A DNA stretch of 12,892 bases from Deferribacteraceae bacterium (lineage in GTDB: Bacteria > Chrysiogenota > Deferribacteres > Deferribacterales > JAISNW01). Position 1 is the stretch's first letter. The number at the start of each line of letters is the position of its first letter. The stretch is from NCBI GenBank assembly GCA_031276055.1, contig JAISNW010000059.1, forward strand, positions 1 through 12,892. Reading direction: 5' to 3'. Under the pieces are notes generated by a model. That model was not told the origin of the DNA. It saw nothing but the letters and a program-made list of their open reading frames with translations, and did no database searches. Below, piece after piece: positions 7,961 to 12,892 of this stretch. A program made the translations under genes and the position numbers.

Positions 7961-7990
7961 GTTATATTTTAAGAGTTAAATTTTTTGCAA
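7961..7990 (-). promoter_or_regulatory. Candidate promoter for the Ig/GLUG lipoprotein gene
   Basis: On the minus strand, TTGCAA (7990-7985) and TATAAC (7966-7961) are separated by 18 bases. Transcription would begin near 7954, giving a 5' leader of about 160 bases. The match is moderate and the region is AT-rich, so chance matches are likely; treat as a candidate. Confidence 0.3.
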
Positions 7991-8088
7991 CATGTGTGCG
8001 CGATAAGCGGCTAAAAATAACCTACCTTTAAAAGTGACAGGCTCATCTTTATATAATTTACAAAACACAAAATTTATTTTTTTAATTG

Positions 8089-8117
8089 TTGCAAACGAAA
8101 TGTTTTTTTATTATATT
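8089..8117 (+). promoter_or_regulatory. Probable sigma-70-type promoter of the cbb3 oxidase operon
   Basis: TTGCAA (8089-8094) and TATATT (8112-8117) are 17 bases apart, the optimal spacing. The start of transcription would be near 8124, leaving a leader of about 23 bases before the ccoN start. The same -35 hexamer occurs in the candidate ssrA promoter. Confidence 0.6.
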
Positions 8118-8146
8118 GGAATGATTTACAACTCATGGGGGACTGT

Positions 8147-9544
8147 ATGAATGATACTTTGTACAACAACCGCACTGTAGAGGGATTTCTTCTATCCTCT
8201 TTGGTGTGGGGGGTTTTTGGGATTGTTTTCGGCTTGCTAATCTCTGTCCAATTATGGGAACCAGCGTTTAATTTTGGTCCATTCTTGAGTTACGGCAGGC
8301 TGCGCACCCTGCATATCAGTATACTTGCCTACGGACTTGGCTTAGGCGTCATTTTCGGGCTGTTTTACTTTATGTTGGTGCGTTTAACTAAGAGGGGGTT
8401 GGTTTTTCCCCGTCTTGCAAGATTTCACCTTTGGCTCTGGAATATCGGCGTTGTAGTTGCAGGCGCTTCGCTCTTTTTGGGCTTTACACAATCGCTTGAA
8501 TACGCTGAATTTGAATGGCCGGTGGACATTGTTGTAGTAATTATCTGGGTGATATTTGCGGTAAATATCTTCGCCAGCGTCTTTTTGAGAGAGGAGAAAC
8601 AGATGTATGTTTCTCTGTGGTATATGTTGGCTTCTGTGCTTGCTGTAGCGGTGCTGTATCTGGTGAACAATATTGCCATCCCCGCTGGGCTTACAAAGTC
8701 TTACCACATATTCTCCGGCATCAACAGCGCTAACATGGAATGGTGGTATGGTCACAACATAGTGGGCTTCTTGCTTACAACCCCTATTTTGGCTATGTTT
8801 TACTACTTCCTCCCCGTCTCCACAAAGCTACCGATCTACTCTCACCGTTTGTCAATCGTTGCTTTTTGGGCTCTAGTTTTCACGTATCTCTGGACTGGTG
8901 CGCACCACTTGGTATACACCCCTCTTCCAGACTGGATACAAACACTCGGGATTGTGTTCTCCCTTATCTTGATCGCTCCGTCATGGGGTTCGGTAATTAA
9001 CGGCTTTTTTACCATTGAGTCTGATTGGAGCAAACTTCAAGAAAACTACCTTACAAAGTTCTTCCTTGCGGCAATTACTTTCTATGGTCTGCAAACTATC
9101 CAAGGCCCTGGTCAATCCGTTAGGGTTATCAGCGGCTTAGTTCACTATACGGACTGGGTTATAGGACACGTTCATATGGGAACTATGGGGTGGGTAACCA
9201 TGACCGCCACAGCTTGTATGTATTACGTTTTCCCAAAGATTTACAATACAGAAATTTTCAGCGTGAAACTGGCAAACTCTCACTTTTGGCTTGTTTTCAT
9301 AGGGCAGTTAATGTATTCTTTCACTATGTGGATAGCGGGCATCCAACAGAGCGTTATGTTAAAACAGCTTAATAGTGATGGAACCCTAGCCAACACATTT
9401 ATGGATACTCTCGTAGCAATCTATCCGTTCTGGATATTGAGGACCGTTGCCGGCTTAATCTTCACCGTAGGTATGGTTATTTTTATTCTTAACATTGTGC
9501 TGACTATTGTAAAAGGCAGAAGCCTTAGTCAGTCTAGAGCATAG
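8147..9544 (+). CDS. ccoN: cbb3-type cytochrome c oxidase subunit I (CcoN)
   Basis: Catalytic subunit of a high-affinity terminal oxidase in the inner membrane; it reduces O2 to water and conserves energy by proton pumping. I choose the ATG at 8147 (465 residues) over the in-frame ATG at 8135, because GGGGGA (8137-8142) is then correctly placed as ribosome binding site. The protein is a multi-helix membrane protein of normal family length. The expected ligands are present: His56 and His343 for the low-spin haem b, His341 for haem b3, His203, His253 and His254 for CuB, and Tyr247 six residues before His253 as the cross-linked active-site tyrosine of the cbb3 class. The signatures WWYGHN, GAHHLVYTPLPDW and HYTDWVIGHVHMG are clear. 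It is the first gene of a three-gene operon. No ccoG, ccoH, ccoI or ccoS maturation genes lie in the window. Confidence 0.97.
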   Translation: MNDTLYNNRTVEGFLLSSLVWGVFGIVFGLLISVQLWEPAFNFGPFLSYGRLRTLHISILAYGLGLGVIFGLFYFMLVRLTKRGLVFPRLARFHLWLWNIGVVVAGASLFLGFTQSLEYAEFEWPVDIVVVIIWVIFAVNIFASVFLREEKQMYVSLWYMLASVLAVAVLYLVNNIAIPAGLTKSYHIFSGINSANMEWWYGHNIVGFLLTTPILAMFYYFLPVSTKLPIYSHRLSIVAFWALVFTYLWTGAHHLVYTPLPDWIQTLGIVFSLILIAPSWGSVINGFFTIESDWSKLQENYLTKFFLAAITFYGLQTIQGPGQSVRVISGLVHYTDWVIGHVHMGTMGWVTMTATACMYYVFPKIYNTEIFSVKLANSHFWLVFIGQLMYSFTMWIAGIQQSVMLKQLNSDGTLANTFMDTLVAIYPFWILRTVAGLIFTVGMVIFILNIVLTIVKGRSLSQSRA

Positions 9545-9553
9545 GAGCGAAAC

Positions 9554-10480
9554 ATGAGCAACAAACCAGACAACAGCATTTATTCTAAGCCGCTCATATT
9601 CTCAGTTATAGCTTTGGTGGTTATCCTTATAGGCTCTGTTATTACAGCCTTTTATCCGCTAATCCGTGCAGATATGCACCCTAAACTGGATAACCTGCAC
9701 CCCTATACCCCATTTGAACTGGCGGGTAGGGATATATATCAGAGAGAAGGCTGCGGCTATTGCCACTCCCAAAATGTCCGTCCATTGAAAACCGATGTGT
9801 TAAGATATGGGGCATACTCTCAAGCTGGAGAGAGTGCATATGAGCGCCCATTTTTGTGGGGTTCGCGCCGCACTGGTCCAGATTTAGCGAGAGCGGGCGG
9901 AAAGTATCATGACAACTGGCACACGCTGCACACCCTAAATCCCCGCCATTTCAGCCCTAAATCCAACATGCCTGCTTATCCTTGGCTTGAAAACGCTCTT
10001 CTGAGCCCTGCCGCAGTTGAAGCTAATGTAAAGGCTTATGGGTATATTAACTACTCTCCTGCTGATATTCAGTTCTTAGAAGGCAAGACAGAGCTTGCAG
10101 CCCTTACTGCATACATCCAGTCGCTTGGACGCGGTGTTAAAAAAGAAGGGTTCGGCTATAGAGTGGGAACAGTTGAGGACTATAAGAACTTCCTTGCAAA
10201 AGGGGTAAGAGGCACCGTTGATCAAGGGCAAGGCATTTACACTAACGAGTGCGCAGGCTGCCACGGAGTCGACGGTAAAGGTTCAGCTCAGGGCAAACTC
10301 TCGGAAGGGATCTCTACTATGAACTTAAAAGATGCCAGGGAGATGGGCTATGAGGCTGCAGATATGTATGTTCAGATCTTCAACGGTCTTGAACAACTCA
10401 TGCCTCCTTACGGCAATGTTCTCTCATCTGAGCAGATTGACTCCCTTATTCTGTATATTGAAACACTTGAAAGGAGATAA
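9554..10480 (+). CDS. ccoO: cbb3 oxidase subunit II (CcoO) fused to a CcoP-like cytochrome c domain
   Basis: A 308-residue dihaem protein, clearly longer than the roughly 200 residues of ordinary CcoO. One N-terminal membrane helix (about 11-33) is followed by a typical CcoO domain: haem motif CGYCH at Cys67, the HSQNVRP segment, PFLWGSRRTGPDLAR, and axial Met139 in SNMPAYPW, ending near residue 196. After a linker, a second domain (about 215-308) has CAGCH at Cys233 and a plausible axial Met283 in LMPPYG, as in class I cytochromes c and the CcoP haem domains. It would collect electrons from periplasmic donors and pass them to CcoN. The start follows AGGAG at good spacing, 9 bases after ccoN ends. 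The usual dihaem CcoP gene is absent; the second domain appears to replace it. The CcoO identity is certain; the CcoP origin of the second domain is inferred. Confidence 0.93.
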   Translation: MSNKPDNSIYSKPLIFSVIALVVILIGSVITAFYPLIRADMHPKLDNLHPYTPFELAGRDIYQREGCGYCHSQNVRPLKTDVLRYGAYSQAGESAYERPFLWGSRRTGPDLARAGGKYHDNWHTLHTLNPRHFSPKSNMPAYPWLENALLSPAAVEANVKAYGYINYSPADIQFLEGKTELAALTAYIQSLGRGVKKEGFGYRVGTVEDYKNFLAKGVRGTVDQGQGIYTNECAGCHGVDGKGSAQGKLSEGISTMNLKDAREMGYEAADMYVQIFNGLEQLMPPYGNVLSSEQIDSLILYIETLERR

Positions 10481-10482
10481 CC

Positions 10483-10680
10483 ATGGCGGAAGAATATGAT
10501 GATTTTGAAAAATTCGTAAACCCGGAAACGGCTGAAAAGCTTCCTGCCGGGTGGCTTATCCTGTTTATCGGCTTGATTGTTTTTGGGGTTTTATATATCT
10601 ATTTCTATACCCCCCAACTTTCCGACTGGTCTCAGGCTCTGGAATACACAACATCTATTAACCCTAACCCTGCACCTTAA
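10483..10680 (+). CDS. Small single-helix protein resembling the CcoP N-terminal anchor
   Basis: A 65-residue protein with one membrane helix (about 21-42). The segment from LPAGWLILFIGLIVFG to the YFYTPQLSDWSQ region resembles the N-terminal anchor of CcoP (FixP_N), where a Pro-Trp-Trp motif precedes the helix and a YP...W motif follows it. It stops where CcoP would continue into its two haem domains; there is no CXXCH. It starts two bases after the ccoO stop, with AAGGAG inside the end of ccoO, so the two are translationally coupled. It is probably a structural subunit that stabilises the CcoN-CcoO complex. The alternative is a CcoQ-like protein, which is also small and single-helix, but the flanking motifs favour CcoP. 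Confidence 0.75.
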   Translation: MAEEYDDFEKFVNPETAEKLPAGWLILFIGLIVFGVLYIYFYTPQLSDWSQALEYTTSINPNPAP

Positions 10681-10711
10681 CGGTTAGAGGGTTTTGCTTA
10701 GAGTTTATGTT

Positions 10712-10746
10712 GAGGGAGGTTATGCCTCCCTCTTATTTTTTAATTT
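10712..10746 (+). terminator. Rho-independent terminator of the cbb3 operon
   Basis: GAGGGAGG (10712-10719) pairs perfectly with CCTCCCTC (10725-10732) around a 5-base loop, followed by a T-rich tract (TTATTTTTTAATTTT). It lies 32 bases after the last gene of the operon. Confidence 0.92.
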
Positions 10747-10761
10747 TATCTATTGAGCTGA

Positions 10762-10790
10762 TTGCAATTCATTAAAAAATATACTATTAT
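10762..10790 (+). promoter_or_regulatory. Probable sigma-70-type promoter of ssrA
   Basis: TTGCAA (10762-10767) and TATTAT (10785-10790) have 17-base spacing. Transcription would start about 13 bases before the mature 5' end of tmRNA, consistent with RNase P processing. An overlapping TATACT at 10780 would be only 12 bases from this -35 and is less likely. Confidence 0.6.
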
Positions 10791-10809
10791 CAGTTTATCT
10801 TTTTTCCTT

Positions 10810-11165
10810 GGGGGCGCTCGGTTTCGACGGGGTGCTGAAGGTCTTAGGAGCATGTCAAGGACCAGGTCCTTGTAAAAACTTGGAAAAAAATAAACGCTAA
10901 CGATAGTCAAGAGTTGGCTCTCGCTGCCTAATTAGCGCAGCGGGCATCTCCTAAAAAACCCCGCCGTGAGGTGTTTTAGAAAGGTGTAAAAGATTCCGGC
11001 TAGTCAAGCCAGACGCCCTTTCTGGCTGGGCGAAATCTAAGGGGCTTTTCTCAACTTTAGCCGGTTCTGCGGGCAAAAGGGGAGAGAGACTTAATCGCAG
11101 AGCTAAACATGTAGAGCCTTAGATGATAAGCATTTCGGACGGGGGTTCGATTCCCCCCGCCTCCA
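10810..11165 (+). ncRNA. ssrA: Transfer-messenger RNA (tmRNA)
   Basis: tmRNA rescues stalled ribosomes and tags the incomplete protein for degradation. The 5' end (GGGGGCG, then CTCGGTTTCGACGGGG) pairs with the 3' end CGCCTCC (11158-11164) to form the acceptor stem, including the conserved third G-U pair. The T arm is GGGGG-TTCGATT-CCCCC (11141-11157). A tag reading frame runs from 10896 to the stop at 10929-10931 and encodes ANDSQELALAA, ending in the typical protease-recognition residues. The stop codon sits in a hairpin (10922-10927 with 10937-10942), and pseudoknot-like pairings follow. The discriminator A is at 11165, and the next bases are CTC, so the 3' CCA must be added after transcription. 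It is the one-piece form, about 356 bases. Confidence 0.97.
10896..10931 (+). other. tmRNA tag-peptide reading frame (ANDSQELALAA, stop)
   Basis: Eleven codons beginning with the Ala resume codon GCT and ending in TAA. The AND start and ALAA end match the general bacterial tag pattern. The resume codon is assigned from this pattern, not from an experiment. Confidence 0.88.
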
Positions 11166-11193
11166 CTCCCTTTAAAATTATCTCCGATTTTAT

Positions 11194-11221
11194 TTGCTAA
11201 TTTCGCCTAGAGGCTTATAAT
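11194..11221 (+). promoter_or_regulatory. Candidate promoter of pyrG
   Basis: A perfect -10 hexamer TATAAT (11216-11221) is preceded at 16 bases by TTGCTA (11194-11199). The start would be near 11228, giving a leader of about 28 bases. There is no clear terminator after ssrA, so read-through from it is also possible. Confidence 0.5.
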
Positions 11222-11255
11222 GATCTCCCGAAGATGAAAAGTTCTAGGGGTTATA

Positions 11256-12887
11256 ATGTCTAAGTATATTTTTGTTACCGGCGGGGTTGTTTCGTCTTTG
11301 GGAAAGGGGATGTCCGCTGCTACTATAGGTGCGTTGCTGAAAGCTAGAGGTTTCAAAGTTCGAATACGCAAATTAGACCCTTACCTTAATATAGACCCTG
11401 GCACAATGTCGCCTCTTCAACATGGCGAGGTGTATGTCACAGAAGATGGGGCGGAGACAGACCTAGATTTAGGGCACTATGAACGTTTTCTATCTCAAAA
11501 TTCCCACTCCACAGACAGCATCTCAGGCGGTAAGATATATTATAACGTTCTCATGAAAGAGCGCCGCGGAGATTACTTAGGCGCTACAGTTCAGATGATT
11601 CCTAATGTTACAGATGAGATCAAAGAGTTCATCTCTTCAGGGCTTGTTGAGGAAGACTTTGTAATATGCGAGGTAGGAGGCACCGTTGGGGATATTGAGA
11701 GCCTTGTTTTCCTTGAGGCTATCCGCCAATATGCCAACGATATTGGGCGTAAAAACGCCATGTTTATTCATGTTACACTGCTGCCGTATATTGAAACGGT
11801 TAAAGAGCTAAAAACCAAGCCTACCCAACACTCTGTTAAAAATCTATTAGAAAAAGGGATTCAGGCAGATATGCTCCTTTGTAGGTGCATCAAGAATATT
11901 TCGGAGGCTGAGCGGGCAAAGTTAGCCCTCTTTTGCAATATAGAAAAGAGCAATATCATTCCCGCCGTCGACGTCGACAACGTTTATAAACTTCCAAACC
12001 TCTATTACTCGGCAGGGGTTGATCAGAGGGTTTTAGAATATTTCAATATTAAAAGCGAAGAGCATTCCCCCAATATGCAGAAGTGGGAAGAGCTGGCAAA
12101 GAGGATCGATTCTGTTAAAGAGAAGGTAAATATAGCTCTAGTGGTAAAATACGGCGATGCATCCGATGCCTACAAATCGCTCAATGAAGCCCTCCACCAC
12201 TCTGCATGGGATGAAAACCTTGATATGCAGATAAAATGGGTCAACGCTGAAAGTTTAGAAAAGATGCAAGATATAACCCCTGTTTTTGAAAAGATCACCG
12301 GAATTATAGTCCCCGGTGGTTTCGGCGAGAGAGGGACAGTAGGCAAGATGAAGGCTATAAACTATGCTCGCGTTAATAATATCCCCTATTTCGGCATCTG
12401 TTTTGGGTTGCAGCTTGCCATTATAGAGTTTGCCAGAAATGTGGTGGGGATAAAAAACGCCAATACCACTGAATTTGAACACCCCTGCTCCCCTGTAATA
12501 TCTCTGATGACCGAGTGGATCAGTAAAGGGGAGTTAGAGAAGAGATCGCAAAACTCTGATAAAGGCGGAACGCTTCGTTTAGGGAGCTATCCGTGTAAGA
12601 TAGTTGAAACTAGCCTTGCCCATAGTATATACAAGGTGGATTTTATCCACGAGAGGCATCGCCACCGCTATGAGATGAACACCAACTATGAAGAGATATA
12701 CCGTTCTAACGGTCTATATGTTACAGGGCGCTCTCCTGATGGGGTTCTTCCTGAAATTATAGAGCTTAAAAACCACCCTTTCTTTTTAGGGGTGCAATTC
12801 CACCCAGAATTTAAGTCAACGCCGTTTAAGCCGCACCCGATCTTTTCTAACTTTTTACTGGCTGCAAAAAGGGCGGGCGGCGGATAG
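11256..12887 (+). CDS. pyrG: CTP synthase
   Basis: Makes CTP from UTP, ATP and glutamine in the cytoplasm, the last step of pyrimidine nucleotide synthesis. The 543-residue length is normal for the family. The N-terminal synthetase domain (about 1-270) opens with KYIFVTGGVVSSLGKG, the nucleotide-binding loop, and contains KLDPYLNIDPGTM and CEVGGTVGDIES. The C-terminal class I glutamine amidotransferase domain (about 290-543) has GGFGERG and the catalytic triad Cys382 (GICFGLQ), His516 and Glu518 (HPEF), aligned with Cys379, His515 and Glu517 of the Escherichia coli enzyme. AGGGG five bases before the ATG supports the start. It lies 90 bases after ssrA. The stop codon is complete, five bases before the window edge. 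Nothing unusual is seen. Confidence 0.98.
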   Translation: MSKYIFVTGGVVSSLGKGMSAATIGALLKARGFKVRIRKLDPYLNIDPGTMSPLQHGEVYVTEDGAETDLDLGHYERFLSQNSHSTDSISGGKIYYNVLMKERRGDYLGATVQMIPNVTDEIKEFISSGLVEEDFVICEVGGTVGDIESLVFLEAIRQYANDIGRKNAMFIHVTLLPYIETVKELKTKPTQHSVKNLLEKGIQADMLLCRCIKNISEAERAKLALFCNIEKSNIIPAVDVDNVYKLPNLYYSAGVDQRVLEYFNIKSEEHSPNMQKWEELAKRIDSVKEKVNIALVVKYGDASDAYKSLNEALHHSAWDENLDMQIKWVNAESLEKMQDITPVFEKITGIIVPGGFGERGTVGKMKAINYARVNNIPYFGICFGLQLAIIEFARNVVGIKNANTTEFEHPCSPVISLMTEWISKGELEKRSQNSDKGGTLRLGSYPCKIVETSLAHSIYKVDFIHERHRHRYEMNTNYEEIYRSNGLYVTGRSPDGVLPEIIELKNHPFFLGVQFHPEFKSTPFKPHPIFSNFLLAAKRAGGG

Positions 12888-12892
12888 TTCGT

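Larger units (their letters stand above)
7864..8029. repeat. 11-bp inverted repeat in the divergent intergenic region
   Basis: AAAGGTAGGTT at 7864-7874 is repeated as its exact reverse complement AACCTACCTTT at 8019-8029, 144 bp apart. A short TTTAAA(A)GTG sequence follows each arm in the same orientation. This could be paired operator sites for one regulator serving both divergent genes, or the ends of a small degenerate element. No target-site duplication is evident. Confidence 0.55.
7793..8146. other. Divergent intergenic region, no gene
   Basis: About 350 AT-rich bases between the divergent lipoprotein and oxidase genes. It holds the candidate promoters, the 11-bp inverted repeat and the palindrome listed separately. 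GCAACA occurs at 7897 and 7987, with its complement TGTTGC at 8087. Near 7806-7836 there is an imperfect repeated GCAAT-AGC motif. I see no coding sequence, RNA gene or canonical FNR box (TTGAT-N4-ATCAA). Confidence 0.7.

Noticed and set aside
7864..8029. Small insertion element (MITE) bounded by the 11-bp inverted repeat
   Set aside because: No target-site duplication, no second copy in the window, and little similarity beyond the 11 bp; a pair of regulator sites is at least as likely.
8135..8146. ATG at 8135 as the ccoN start
   Set aside because: GGGGGA at 8137-8142 lies inside it and fits as the ribosome binding site for the ATG at 8147; nothing suitable precedes 8135.
8121..8150. Nine-codon leader peptide (MIYNSWGTV) whose stop overlaps the ccoN start as ATGA
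   Set aside because: GGA directly abuts its ATG, so no usable ribosome binding site exists, and the predicted transcription start (near 8124) lies within or after its start codon.
11166..11255. Terminator hairpin after ssrA (AAAAT...ATTTT near 11173-11192)
   Set aside because: The stem is only A-T pairs and too weak to support a terminator call.

Overview
The window comes from the chromosome of a Gram-negative bacterium that respires through multihaem cytochromes and can also use low oxygen. The evidence is an outer-membrane beta-barrel protein, three consecutive lipoprotein c-type cytochromes, a cbb3-type terminal oxidase, and single-copy housekeeping loci (tmRNA and CTP synthase). This combination fits lineages such as Deferribacterota or Desulfuromonadota. 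That placement is an inference from gene content only; nothing in the sequence fixes the phylum.

Region 1 (1-5374, + strand) is a compact four-gene operon whose 5' end lies outside the window. It holds the C-terminal part of a putative outer-membrane porin, then lipoprotein cytochromes with 7, 9 and up to 13 haem-binding motifs. The genes overlap or are closely spaced and each has a strong ribosome binding site. The layout matches a porin-cytochrome conduit for moving electrons across the outer membrane (extracellular electron transfer). Several haem motifs are non-standard (CX4CH, CX3CH, CXCH), and the largest cytochrome ends in a roughly 160-residue haem-free domain.

Region 2 (5477-7792, - strand) converges on the cytochrome operon. 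It encodes a large surface lipoprotein with three Ig-like repeats followed by GLUG-type repeats, probably an adhesin or matrix protein. A short convergent intergenic region holds several mutually complementary hairpin arms.

Region 3 (7793-8146) is an AT-rich divergent regulatory region with a good promoter for the oxidase genes, a possible promoter for the lipoprotein, an 11-bp inverted repeat and a 14-bp palindrome.

Region 4 (8147-10680, + strand) encodes a rearranged cbb3 oxidase. CcoN is standard with all metal ligands present. CcoO carries an extra C-terminal monohaem cytochrome c domain. A 65-residue single-helix protein that follows resembles only the N-terminal membrane anchor of CcoP. 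CcoP therefore appears to have been split, with its haem function moved onto CcoO. A terminator closes the operon.

Region 5 (10762-12887, + strand) holds a promoter, the tmRNA gene ssrA (tag ANDSQELALAA, 3' CCA not encoded), and pyrG with its own promoter. The window ends 5 bases after the pyrG stop.
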